A stretch of 64,000 nucleotides of DNA, from contig NZ_JAFJSY010000018.1 in NCBI RefSeq assembly GCF_019857225.1, positions 108,045-172,044 of the forward strand, in the 5' to 3' direction. Positions 25,966-34,151 of the stretch are shown piece after piece. Made by a program: the position numbers and the translations under genes. Origin of the DNA: Streptomyces plumbidurans. Its GTDB lineage: Bacteria > Actinomycetota > Actinomycetes > Streptomycetales > Streptomycetaceae. The notes under the pieces are model-generated. The model did not search any database, was not told the origin of the DNA, and saw only the letters and a list, made by a program, of their open reading frames with translations. Every line of letters starts with the position of its first letter. Position 1 is the first letter of the stretch.

Positions 25966-26868
25966 ATGGCTATGACGACGGACGTCCATGTGCGGGACCT
26001 GCGCTACTTCGTGACGGTCGCCGAGGAACTGCACTTCACGCGCGCGGCGGAGCGGCTGTATGTCTCACAGCCCGCGCTGAGCAAGCAGATCCGGGCGCTG
26101 GAGCGGCAGTTGGGGGTCGAGCTGCTGCGCCGCGACCGGCACAGCGTGGCGCTCACCGCGGCGGGCACGGCGCTGCTGCCGCACGCCCGGCAAGTGCTGG
26201 AGGCGTGGGCACGGGGCGCGGCGGCGATGGAGCAGGCGCGGGCCGCGCAGCGCAGCACCCTGGTGGTGGGCATGAGCACCAGCCCCGGGCGCGGCGGACT
26301 GCTGCCCGCGATCCGCTCCCGCTTCACGTCCGCGCATCCCGAGGCAGCGGTCCGGCTGCGCCAGGTGAGCTGGGAGGACCCGAGCGCGGGTCTGGCGGAC
26401 GGCGACGCGGACGTGGCCTACGTCTGGCTGCCGCTGCCGGACCAGGAGCGCTACGCCTGGATCGTGGTCGCCGAGGAACCCCGCCACGTCGCCCTCCCGG
26501 AGTCCCACCCGCTCGCCGCCCGCTCCGAGGTCGACTTCACGGACCTGGCCGACGAACCCTTCCTCGCCCTCCCCGAGAGCGCGGGACCCCTGCGCGACTA
26601 CTGGCTCGCCCTCGACGAGCGCGCCGGCCGCCCGCCCCGGATCGGCGCAGAGATCGCGAGCACGGAGGAGACGTACGAGGCCCTCGTCGCGGGCCTCGGC
26701 GTCTGCCTGGTGGCCGCGGGCAACGTCCCGCTCCTCACCCTCGGCGGCGTGGTGACCCGCCCGGTCCACGGAGTCGACCCCAGCCGGTACGCCCTGGCCT
26801 GGCGCAAGGCTGACCACAGCCCCCTCGTGCGGGCCTACGCGCAGGCGTGCCGACCCGCGGCCGTGTGA
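25966..26868 (+). CDS. LysR-family transcriptional regulator
   Basis: 300 residues with an N-terminal helix-turn-helix (DLRYFVTVAEELHFTRAAER, SQPALSKQIRALE) and a periplasmic-binding-like effector domain. It probably controls the divergent SDR gene. The intergenic region contains TACGGT 8 nt before the ATG and no ribosome binding site, so a leaderless transcript is possible; an ATG two codons later is equally likely as start. The effector is unknown. Confidence 0.92.
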   Translation: MAMTTDVHVRDLRYFVTVAEELHFTRAAERLYVSQPALSKQIRALERQLGVELLRRDRHSVALTAAGTALLPHARQVLEAWARGAAAMEQARAAQRSTLVVGMSTSPGRGGLLPAIRSRFTSAHPEAAVRLRQVSWEDPSAGLADGDADVAYVWLPLPDQERYAWIVVAEEPRHVALPESHPLAARSEVDFTDLADEPFLALPESAGPLRDYWLALDERAGRPPRIGAEIASTEETYEALVAGLGVCLVAAGNVPLLTLGGVVTRPVHGVDPSRYALAWRKADHSPLVRAYAQACRPAAV

Positions 26869-26951
26869 GGGGCGCCTCGCGGAGGCCTGTCGGTGGCCCG
26901 CCGTCCTCCGGCCGGACCCTGTCGCCCCCGGCCGGTCCCAGTCGTACGCGG

Positions 26952-27494
26952 TCAGTGCCGGTCGTACACCAGAAGGCCGTCGTCGCGCAGCCGCGCGCCG
27001 GGCGCGGGCTCGTGTTCGGTGAGCCGCCCGTCGTGAGCCAGGTGCAGCACAGAGGTCCGGCGGGCGAGGACCGCGAAGTCGGCGATGATCCGCCGGTGGC
27101 AGCGCCACCACACCGTCTCGGCGCACATCACGGCGGTCCGTACGTCCGCGACCTGCCGCAGGAGGTCGTCCATCGCGGCCACGAACCGCGGGTCGCGGGT
27201 GTATCCGGCGTAGCCGCGGAAGGAGGCGTTCTCCCAGTACGTGTCGAGTGAGTCCGGTGCGGGCCTGCGGAAGCCTCCGAGCCGCTGTTCCCACCGGTAG
27301 GCGATGCCCTCACGGGGCAGCCATCGCGCCAGGGCGTCCTTGCCGGCGTCGGGGTTGCGGCGGCTTCCCGGGGCGGTGCGGACGTCGACCACGGCCAGCA
27401 CACCGGCGCCGTGGAGGAGGGCGGCCAACTCCTTGCGGGCGGCGGTGCCGTGGCCGAAGGTGAGCAGTGGCGTGGAGCCGTCCGCGCGGGTCAC
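26952..27494 (-). CDS. DUF488 domain protein
   Basis: A 180-residue DUF488 protein: LLTFGHGTAARKELAALL at the N-terminus, VVDVRTAPGSRRNPDAGKDA, the LGGF motif and a C-terminal CAETVWWRCHRRIIAD cysteine segment. The conserved Cys/Arg and Cys/His groups suggest an enzymatic or metal role, but the family function is not established. It starts at a GTG with GGGGA upstream and lies directly after the frameshifted cupin gene, whose as-read frame overlaps its start. Confidence 0.9.
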   Translation of the reverse strand: MTRADGSTPLLTFGHGTAARKELAALLHGAGVLAVVDVRTAPGSRRNPDAGKDALARWLPREGIAYRWEQRLGGFRRPAPDSLDTYWENASFRGYAGYTRDPRFVAAMDDLLRQVADVRTAVMCAETVWWRCHRRIIADFAVLARRTSVLHLAHDGRLTEHEPAPGARLRDDGLLVYDRH

Positions 27495-27545
27495 CGCGGT
27501 CCCCGTCCGGGGTGCCGGCTGCTGCGGCTGTTCGTGGGCTGCACG

Positions 27546-27877
27546 TCAGGCCTGTTCGGCGACGGTGAGCAGTACGGCCGCGTCTGCGAGTGCCTGGAGG
27601 CTGTGGCGGGCCGGGGGATGGCGATGAAGTCACCGGTATGTCCGTCCCAGGGCGTGTCGCCGCTGATGAGCCGTACGCCTCCGCGCAGCACCAGCAGCGT
27701 CGCCTCGCCGGGACTGTCGTGTTCGGCCGGCGAGGCACCGGCGGTCAGGGCGAGGGGGGTCTGGCGCAGGGTGTGTTCGTGGCCGCCGTAGACGGTCGTG
27801 GCGCTGCGCCCGGTGGAGGCCGGCGCGGCGCGTTCCAGGTGCTCGCGGGCCTCGGCGTCGAGAGAGGGCTTCTGCAT
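27546..27877 (-). pseudogene. Small cupin-domain protein, frameshifted in a C run
   Basis: From the ATG at 27877 (GGAGACC site) the frame encodes a cupin: AEHDSPGEATLLVLRGGVRL, then GDTPWDGHTGDFIAIP. Just after IAIP the expected family ending RHSLQALADAAVLLTVAEQA is present in the next frame, closing at a TGA at 27546. The shift falls on a homopolymer of five C (minus strand, 27613-27617); one more C restores a normal cupin of about 110 residues. As read, the frame runs to 27491 with a non-cupin tail. Either a real mutation or a base-call error. Confidence 0.75.
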
Positions 27878-27879
27878 GG

Positions 27880-28420
27880 TTGCGGTCTCCGGGAAGGTGG
27901 GTGGCGGCCTGTGCCGCACCCTGCGGTCCGATCGGTAGCGCACGCCGATACTCGGGCGGGGCGAAGGGTTCCAGCCCCACCTTCCCGCGGCGGGCCCTCG
28001 GCGGCGAGCCTGCGCAGCATGTCCCGGTCGCGCAGTGCCTGGCGCAGCAGCTCAAGACCGGACTGGCAGCGCAGCAGGACCCGTCGGCCGGGTTCGGCCG
28101 CGAGCGAGGCAAGCTCCAGCGGCAGGAAGTCGGGCAGCGCGGACTCGGGCGGCTCGTGGCCTGTGACGGGTTCCACCGGCCGCGGTGCGTCGATGAGGGC
28201 CGGCTGAGCGTCGAGGTGGATCGTCCAGGCGGTACCGGTGGCCCGGCGGATGCCGCGGGAGGGGAAACGGTCCGGGGACTGACTCCGTGTAGTGCTCCCG
28301 GTCCGGGATCGCCGCGTGCATCCCGTGCCCGTCGCCCGGGCAGGCACAACCGGCCGCCCCGCTCTCAACCGCACCCATCCGTCCCGCAACCGGCCGGTCA
28401 CGCAAATCCTGGCGCCGCAG
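27880..28420 (-). pseudogene. Degenerate coding-like relic of unknown origin
   Basis: No intact gene. On the minus strand one frame has protein-like sequence ALPDFLPLELASLAAEPG, VLLRCQSGLELLRQALRDRD, and a second frame continues with KVGLEPFAPPEYRRALPIG, as if a frameshift separates them. The first block weakly recalls the C-terminal half of NarJ/TorD-type chaperones (LPD...LE...GLELLR.AL), but the match is short and the flanks do not fit. The stretch lies between the cupin gene and two other broken genes, consistent with a decaying segment. Confidence 0.3.
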
Positions 28421-28596
28421 ATGGGCCTCATCCCACAGGGCCTCGCCCGCGACATCCCGCTCTCCCCCTTCGCCCGCAACGCCCGCCTCGCGGGGCTCCC
28501 GCTCGGCTTTGCCGGCCGTTCGGCGCTACGGATCGGCAAACGGCTTCTCGGCCGACCGGCCGACGCCGTCGCCGGGGAACTCCAGCGCCGCACACG
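28421..28596 (+). pseudogene. N-terminal fragment of an AarF/UbiB (ABC1) kinase-like gene
   Basis: From the ATG at 28421 about 58 codons read LSPFARNARLAGLPLGFAGR, then ALRIGKRLLGRPADAVAGEL and QRRT. This is the characteristic start of actinobacterial ABC1/AarF atypical kinases, normally about 440 residues long. The kinase domain is absent. The frame runs into the 15-bp palindrome at 28589-28603, beyond which the DNA belongs to an acyl-CoA ligase on the other strand. It is a 3'-truncated relic. Confidence 0.65.
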
Positions 28597-29102
28597 GTGT
28601 GCGCCAGCCGCTCCTGCAGGGGCACCACCCAGGTCTCGTCCGTCTTTTCCAGGCACAGGACGTTGCGGGTCAGCAGCCGCAGCGCGTGCCGCGACTCGGC
28701 GAGCCGGGACAGGCCGAGGGAGTCCACGACGAGGTAGGGGTTCTCCAGGCGGGCGAAGCATTCGAGCAGTTCGCCGGTCTCCATGCCGAAGGAGAGCAGG
28801 GCGGGCAGCGCGCCGATCTTGCCGAGGCCGCACATCACACCCTCGACCTCGATGTGGTTGCGCTGGACCACGGCCACGACATCCCCGCGGCGGATCCCCG
28901 CCGCCCAGAAGCGGTCGGCGTAGTCGTCGACGGCCCGGGCGAAGTCGGCGAAGTCGCGGACCGGATGGTCGTAGGTGCGCCACGGCGTGTCCGACAGGAA
29001 CGGGGTGTCGGGGTGCTTCTCCGCCGCGACGGCAGGCAGGACTCCGAGCGACGCGGTGGGCTCGGGTATCACGTCGAGATTGAGTGCGGACACGTCGGGC
29101 AT
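28594..29102 (-). pseudogene. N-terminal fragment of an AMP-dependent acyl-CoA ligase
   Basis: The ATG at 29102 with a GAGGGAA site begins an acyl-CoA synthetase-like protein: LGVLPAVAAEKHPDTPFLSD, WRTYDHPVRDFADFARAVDD, GIRRGDVVAVVQRNHIEVEG and RNVLCLEKTDETWVVPLQER. About 170 residues are normal, then the frame leaves the family at the palindrome near 28594. The AMP-binding motif (TSGTTG-like), the adenylation core and the C-terminal domain are missing, so it cannot be active. Its promoter and ribosome binding site look intact, so a truncated peptide may still be made. Confidence 0.8.
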
Positions 29103-29145
29103 GCGAATTCCCTCTGCTCGGCCTGGCGATTGCTGGGTCTGACAA

Positions 29146-29210
29146 CTGCTGTGGGCAGCACAGTTCTGGGCGGCTGCTGTGGGCAGCACAAACGCGCCCT
29201 GCTGCGGGCA
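29146..29210. repeat. Tandem near-palindromic 17-bp repeats upstream of the ligase fragment
   Basis: CTGCTGTGGGCAGCACA occurs identically at 29146-29162 and 29174-29190, 28 bp apart. A degenerate third copy CTGCTGCGGGCA lies at 29199-29210. Each full copy contains the inverted repeat TGCTG-TGGG-CAGCA. The array is 44-108 bp upstream of the ligase start, the usual place for operators of a dimeric repressor (TetR-like sites have this form). No cognate regulator gene is adjacent. The surrounding interval 29103-29376 has no other supported feature. Confidence 0.6.
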
Positions 29211-29376
29211 ATGCGTGCGGGGGGAGTGGTGCGGATGCTCACGCCAATGACCGGAAGCATCCGACACCTAGGAAGAGGCGATATCCCGCCGGATCACTCC
29301 ATCGAGTTTCAGGAATTCTTCGAGGCGCCCGTGAGTCCTCGGATGCGAGGGGCCGTCGAGGCCTTGGGCCCCTGCT

Positions 29377-30264
29377 TCAGCCGCCGCGGGCGAACAGCTC
29401 GCGCGCGGTCTTCGCCACCAGGTCGGGACGCTCCTCGTGCAGGTAGTGCCCGCAGTCGGCCACGACCTCCACGCTCAGGTCGTCCGCGTGGCCGCCTGCG
29501 CCGAAGAGCACGCCGGGCGGCAGCATGAAGTCACGCTCCCCCGCAAGGACCACGGTCGGCGTGGTGAGGCGCAGCTTCTTGTAGCGGCCCAGGAGCAGCT
29601 TGGCGATGTCCCGCAGCGCGAAGGCGCGGTGCAGTGCCTCCCCGGCCCGCGCCCGGTCGGGTTCCTGGCTGGAGCGGACGAATTCGTTCATGGCGGCCGG
29701 TGTCCACACCGCCTTCTCGACCACGCCCTTGCGCATCAGATAGCGGGTGAATCCGGGCCTGTTGCGCAGCAACCAGCGGCCGAGCAGGGGCTGTTCGAGC
29801 AGCGCGGTGTACCAGAAGCGCCAGGACTGCGGCATCAGCCGGCGGTGCAGCGGCCAGGGGTGCAGCATGTTCAGGGCCAGGAAGTGGGTGATCCGCTCGG
29901 GGGCCCGCAGGCACAGGTGGAACCCGGTCCAGGCGCCCCAGTCGTGCCCGATCAGCCGGGCTTTGTCCAGGCCGAGTCCGTCCATCAGCGCGAGGACGTC
30001 GGCCACCCTGCTGTCGGTGTCGTAGCCCTTGGCCGGTGCGTCGGACCATCCGAAGCCGCGCTGGTCCACACAGATCAGCCGGTATTCGCCGGACAGCAGC
30101 GGGAGGAGCCGCCGCCAGCCGTACCAGTGCTGGGGGAAGCCGTGCAGCAGCACCACCGGTTCCCCCTCCCCTGCCTCCGCGACGTGCAGCCGCATGCCTC
30201 GTACCTCGACGTAGCCGTGCCGTACGGCCTTCAGCTCGGGCATGGGCGGCGTGTGGTTCTCCAC
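29377..30264 (-). CDS. Alpha/beta hydrolase, epoxide hydrolase-like
   Basis: A 295-residue alpha/beta hydrolase. HGFPQHWYGW provides the HGxP oxyanion motif, and the nucleophile elbow GHDWGA carries Asp, typical of epoxide hydrolases and haloalkane dehalogenases rather than Ser esterases. A later acid lies in GERDFMLP and the catalytic His in DCGHYLHEE. A helical cap (about residues 130-220) is present. The GTG start at 30264 has GGGAG 5 nt upstream; an internal ATG eight codons on is the alternative. It is divergent from an MMPL transporter gene. Confidence 0.88.
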   Translation of the reverse strand: MENHTPPMPELKAVRHGYVEVRGMRLHVAEAGEGEPVVLLHGFPQHWYGWRRLLPLLSGEYRLICVDQRGFGWSDAPAKGYDTDSRVADVLALMDGLGLDKARLIGHDWGAWTGFHLCLRAPERITHFLALNMLHPWPLHRRLMPQSWRFWYTALLEQPLLGRWLLRNRPGFTRYLMRKGVVEKAVWTPAAMNEFVRSSQEPDRARAGEALHRAFALRDIAKLLLGRYKKLRLTTPTVVLAGERDFMLPPGVLFGAGGHADDLSVEVVADCGHYLHEERPDLVAKTARELFARGG

Positions 30265-30324
30265 GAGAACTCCCGGGGCTCGACGTGTCTGTCGGCCTGT
30301 CAGGAGGAAGCCTTCGGCGCAAAG

Positions 30325-30346
30325 GTTCCGCGCAACTCGTCGGAAC
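30325..30346. promoter_or_regulatory. GTTCCG/CGGAAC inverted repeat in a divergent promoter region
   Basis: GTTCCG (30325-30330) and CGGAAC (30341-30346) are perfect inverted copies separated by 10 nt, centred between the hydrolase and MMPL genes, about one helical turn apart. It could be an operator controlling both genes. GGAAC is also the usual -35 core of ECF sigma promoters, but no matching -10 is evident. Confidence 0.4.
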
Positions 30347-30447
30347 GTTTGCCGCACTCCCCTCCTCCTGACCCTGCGGCGGCTCTACGGAGCCGATCCG
30401 GGCCCGATCCAGAAGACGGGCCCTCGCCCTCACCGGAGGAGTAGACC

Positions 30448-32718
30448 GTGAAACGCAGGGATGGCCTCGCCGAGGCCGCTGGGCGCTGGAGCGCCACGCA
30501 TCGAGGGGCGGCGGTGCTGCTCTGGCTGACGTTCGTCGTCGCCGCCACCGTCCTGGGCGGTTTCGTCACGCAAGCGGAGCCGACCCCGGCCGAGCTGACC
30601 AACGGCGAGGCCCGGCACGCGGAGCACATCCTGGAGCGGTCCGGGCTCGAACTCCCGGCGCACGAGGTGGTGTTCATCCGCGCCGACGCGTCCGCGGTGG
30701 ACTCCGCGGCGTTCCGGGCGACCGTCACCGACACGGTGAAGCGGGTCAAGGCCACCGGGAAGGTACGGGACGTTGTCTCGCCGCTCGACCCGGCGGGCAG
30801 AGCGGCTGTCTCGGCGGACCGGCACGCGGTGCTGGTGCAGTTCGACATGGCGGGCGACGCCGTCGAGGCCAAGGGGGAGGTACAGCCGGTCCTCGACGCC
30901 GTCGCGAGGGCGGGCCGGGCCCATCCCGGCTTCCTGGTCGAGCAGTTCGGAGAGGCCTCCTTCGCGCACAAGTACGACGAGAAGCTGCACACCGACTACA
31001 CGAACGCGGAGTACCTGTCCTTCCCGGTGACGCTCGGCATTCTGCTGGTGGCGTTCGGGGCACTGGTCGCTGCCCTGCTGCCGGTGGTGCTGGCGCTCAC
31101 CGCCGTGGTCGCCGCGGGCGGACTGCTCACCCTGAGCAGCCATCTGGTGCACATCGACCAGAACGGCAGCTCCGTCATGTCGCTGATCGGCATCGCCGTA
31201 GGCGTCGACTACTCGCTGTTCTACCTCCGCCGGGTGCGCGAGGAACGGGCACGCGGCGCGACGACGCGGGCCGCCGTGAACGCCGCGGCCGCCACCTCCG
31301 GGCGGTCGGTCATCGTCTCCGGCATCACCGTGATCGTCTCGCTGGCCGGTCTCTACCTCTCGGGCAACGGGATCTTCCTCGGCATGGCGACCGCGACGAT
31401 CATCGTGGTGGCGGTCGCGGTCCTCGGCTCGGTGACCGTGCTGCCCGCACTGCTCTCCCTGCTGGGCGACCGGACGGACAAGGGCCGGATACCGCTGCTG
31501 CCGCGTCCGCGCGCCGAGGAGCCCGGTGACCGGTCCCGCCGCGGCGCACTGGGAGCGCTCCTCGCCGCGGTGCTGCGCCGCCCCGCGATCTCGCTCGTGG
31601 TGTGCGCCGGAGCGCTGGTGGCGCTGGTCGTGCCGGCCTTCTCGCTGCACACCTCGGACCCCGGGGTGAGCGACCTGCCGTCCAGGAGTCTGCCGGTGCT
31701 TCAGACGTACGAGCGCATCCAGCAGACCTTCCCCGGTTCGTCCACCCCGGCCAAGGTCGTGGTCGCGGCCGACTCCCTGGACGGGCCCGCGGGCGAGGCC
31801 GCGCTGCGGGGTTTCCGCGCCGCGAGCACGTCCACGCCGGGGCTGAGCGGGCCGGTGACGTTCCGGGTGTCCAACGACGGCAAGGTCGGCGTCGCCACGA
31901 TCGGCCTGGTCGGCACGGGCACGGACGAGCGGTCCGTGCAAGCGCTGCGGACGCTGCGCGAGAAGGTCGTACCGGAGACCTTCGGGCGCGTCCCCGGTGC
32001 CGACGTCGCCGTCGGCGGGGCCACCGCGGCGTCGGTCGACACCAACGGCCATCTGTCGGGCTCCGCCCCCTGGGTCGCGGGCTTCGTGCTGCTGTTCACC
32101 TTCCTGGTGATGCTGTTCTCGTTCCGCTCGCTCGTGATGGCCGGGCTCACGCTGGTGCTCAACCTGCTGTCGGTGGGAGCCGCCTACGGGATCGTGGTCC
32201 TCGTCTTCCAGCGCGGCTGGGGCGAGGGACCGCTCGGCTTCACCAGCACCGGTGGCATCGCGTCGTGGGTGCCGCTGTTCCTGTTCGTCTTCCTCTTCGG
32301 GCTCTCGATGGACTACCACGTCTTCGTCGTCAGCCGGATCCGCGAGGGCCACGACCGGGGGCTGTCCAACGGCCAGGCGGTCGAGCGCGGCATCAGGTCC
32401 ACGGCGGGCGTGGTCACCAGCGCGGCCGTGGTGATGGTCGCGGTGGCCGGGGTGTTCGGCATGCTGCCCCAGTTGTCCATGAAGGAGTCGGGCGTCGGCA
32501 TGGCGACGGCCGTCCTGGTCGACGCGACACTGGTCCGTGTGGTGCTGCTGCCGGCCGCGATGAAGCTGCTGGGCGAGCGGAACTGGTACGTACCCCGCTG
32601 GCTCTCCTGGCTCCCGGCCGGCTTCACGGAGTCCGCGCCCGGTTCCGCCACCGACGACGCCGCGGCCACGGACCAGCCGGACGGGACGGACAGGGAGATC
32701 GTCCGCAGCGGAGCCTGA
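30448..32718 (+). CDS. MMPL-family RND transporter
   Basis: 756 residues with two MMPL repeats, each of about six membrane helices, and large extracytoplasmic loops after helices 1 and 7. The conserved proton-relay motifs GVDYSLFYLRRVREE (helix 4) and LSMDYHVFVVSRIREG (helix 10) are both present. The family exports lipids, siderophores and polyketides in actinobacteria. The GTG start has a strong GGAGGAG site. Its neighbours (epoxide hydrolase-like enzyme, DAHP synthase, phosphopantetheinyl transferase) suggest export of a locally made metabolite, but no assembly-line gene is in the window. A strong hairpin ends it. Confidence 0.93.
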   Translation: MKRRDGLAEAAGRWSATHRGAAVLLWLTFVVAATVLGGFVTQAEPTPAELTNGEARHAEHILERSGLELPAHEVVFIRADASAVDSAAFRATVTDTVKRVKATGKVRDVVSPLDPAGRAAVSADRHAVLVQFDMAGDAVEAKGEVQPVLDAVARAGRAHPGFLVEQFGEASFAHKYDEKLHTDYTNAEYLSFPVTLGILLVAFGALVAALLPVVLALTAVVAAGGLLTLSSHLVHIDQNGSSVMSLIGIAVGVDYSLFYLRRVREERARGATTRAAVNAAAATSGRSVIVSGITVIVSLAGLYLSGNGIFLGMATATIIVVAVAVLGSVTVLPALLSLLGDRTDKGRIPLLPRPRAEEPGDRSRRGALGALLAAVLRRPAISLVVCAGALVALVVPAFSLHTSDPGVSDLPSRSLPVLQTYERIQQTFPGSSTPAKVVVAADSLDGPAGEAALRGFRAASTSTPGLSGPVTFRVSNDGKVGVATIGLVGTGTDERSVQALRTLREKVVPETFGRVPGADVAVGGATAASVDTNGHLSGSAPWVAGFVLLFTFLVMLFSFRSLVMAGLTLVLNLLSVGAAYGIVVLVFQRGWGEGPLGFTSTGGIASWVPLFLFVFLFGLSMDYHVFVVSRIREGHDRGLSNGQAVERGIRSTAGVVTSAAVVMVAVAGVFGMLPQLSMKESGVGMATAVLVDATLVRVVLLPAAMKLLGERNWYVPRWLSWLPAGFTESAPGSATDDAAATDQPDGTDREIVRSGA

Positions 32719-32753
32719 AACCCGGCTCAGCCGTGGGGCCTGCACCCCCGCAC

Positions 32754-32792
32754 GCCGATGCCGCCGAACCCCTCGGGTCCGGCGGCATCGGC
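32754..32792. terminator. Bidirectional hairpin between the MMPL and DAHP synthase genes
   Basis: GCCGATGCCGCCG pairs perfectly with CGGCGGCATCGGC (13 bp), with a further 4 bp inside after one mismatch. It lies between convergent stops at 32718 and 32822. There is no clear T run, so this is the GC-hairpin type common in Streptomyces. Confidence 0.75.
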
Positions 32793-32821
32793 ATACTCGG
32801 GGCCGTGGCCGCGACCGGCTC

Positions 32822-34072
32822 TCAGCCCTGGGCGCACAATCCCGCGGTCAGCGAAGCGAGTTCGGCTGTCTGCGCCCCGTTCAGGCGCGGGTCGCAGGCC
32901 GTTTCGTAGCGCAGCGGCACATCGTCCTCGGCGATTCCCGCGAGACCCCCCACGCACTCGGTGACATCGGCCGGGGTGGCCTCCAGGTGGATGCCGCCGG
33001 GCCGGCCCCGGGCGGCGCGGACCGCCGCGAAGAAGCCGCGGATCTCGGCCGCCACCGTGTCGACGTGGCGGGTCTTGTGGCCGGTGGCGCCGGTGTACGT
33101 ATTGCCGTGCACGGGATCGCAGAGCCACACCACCGGGTGGCCGAGCCGGGCCACCTTCTCGACCAGCGGAGGGAGCGCCTCCGCCACGTTGTCCGCCCCC
33201 ATCCGGGAGATGAGGACCAGGCGCCCCGGCTGCTGGTCCGGGTCGAGCCGGGCGCACAGCTCGGCGAGGCGTTCCGTGTTCGTGCCGGGGCCGACCTTCA
33301 CGCCGACCGGGTTGCTCACCCCGGAGAGGAACCGCACATGCGCCCCGTCCGGTTCGCAGGTGCGCGCGCCGATCCAGGGCAGGTGAGTGGACGTCAGACA
33401 CACCGCCCCGCTCAGCGGATCGCGCCGGACCAGCGGCTCCTCGTAGTCGAGCAGCAGGGCCTCATGGCTGGTCCACAAGGCGGGGGCGCCGTCGGCAGTC
33501 GAGTCGGGCAGCGGCATGCCCGACTCGGCGAGTTCGCGCAGCAGGGCGAGTACGTCACGGGCGTGCGCGTGCCCTTCGAGCAGCCGCATGGCGTCGGGGA
33601 CGCGGGCGGCGGCGTCGTGCTCCGGGCTGTTCACCAAGTGGCCGCGGAACGAAGGGAGAAGGACGCCGCCGACCCGCTCGGTGGGCGAGGAACGGGGCTT
33701 GGCGTACTGGCCCGCGATGCGCCCGATGGGGATCACGGGCCGCCCCAGGGCGCGGCCGATCGTCCTGGCCGTGCTGTGCAGCAGGTCGACGCGCGCCGCG
33801 ATCCCGGCGAACGTCGGCATGTCGAACGTCTCGGCGCAGTCGCCGAGTTGGACGACGAACGCCTCGCCGTGCGCGGCCTGGGCGAGCGCCGGGCGCAGGT
33901 CGAGGATCTCGCGGGGCCGTACGAGCGGTGCGGTGCCCGCCAGCCGCGCGCGGACCCGGCGCAGCAGCGCGGGGTCCGGCCAGTCGGGCTGCTGCGCGGC
34001 CGGGTGACCGCGCCAGTCCGATGGCGTCCACCGCGCCGGCCGGGTCGGTGCGAGCAGAGGGGGTGAGTGCAT
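32822..34072 (-). CDS. Class II DAHP synthase (secondary-metabolism type)
   Basis: A 416-residue class II 3-deoxy-7-phosphoheptulonate synthase: WRGHPAAQQPDWPDP near the start, QLGDCAETFD (metal Cys), GRIAGQYAKPRSSPTE, SHEALLLDYEEPLVR, SRMGADNV, DPVHGNTY and ETACDPRLN. It makes DAHP from erythrose-4-phosphate and PEP. It is shorter than the primary class II enzymes (about 450) in the middle region, as seen in dedicated copies from aromatic antibiotic clusters such as PhzC. It lies 79 bp after a phosphopantetheinyl transferase gene on the same strand, likely one operon. GGAGG lies about 10 nt before the ATG. Confidence 0.9.
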   Translation of the reverse strand: MHSPPLLAPTRPARWTPSDWRGHPAAQQPDWPDPALLRRVRARLAGTAPLVRPREILDLRPALAQAAHGEAFVVQLGDCAETFDMPTFAGIAARVDLLHSTARTIGRALGRPVIPIGRIAGQYAKPRSSPTERVGGVLLPSFRGHLVNSPEHDAAARVPDAMRLLEGHAHARDVLALLRELAESGMPLPDSTADGAPALWTSHEALLLDYEEPLVRRDPLSGAVCLTSTHLPWIGARTCEPDGAHVRFLSGVSNPVGVKVGPGTNTERLAELCARLDPDQQPGRLVLISRMGADNVAEALPPLVEKVARLGHPVVWLCDPVHGNTYTGATGHKTRHVDTVAAEIRGFFAAVRAARGRPGGIHLEATPADVTECVGGLAGIAEDDVPLRYETACDPRLNGAQTAELASLTAGLCAQG

Positions 34073-34151
34073 GGCGAATCGGCCTCCGTCATGAGGTGTT
34101 CGGTGCAGAGGGAAGTGGGGGCGAGGGGGGGTGCGGGTGCGGTGCGCGTGC

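Noticed and set aside
26908..26935. Two CCGGCCGG blocks between the LysR and DUF488 genes
   Set aside because: Each block is itself a palindrome common in high-GC DNA, so pairing is ambiguous and a terminator call is weak.
28292..29083. A plus-strand frame continuing from the AarF-like fragment across the acyl-CoA ligase
   Set aside because: Only the part up to the palindrome near 28596 resembles a protein family. The rest is antisense to the ligase fragment, so it is not a fusion gene.
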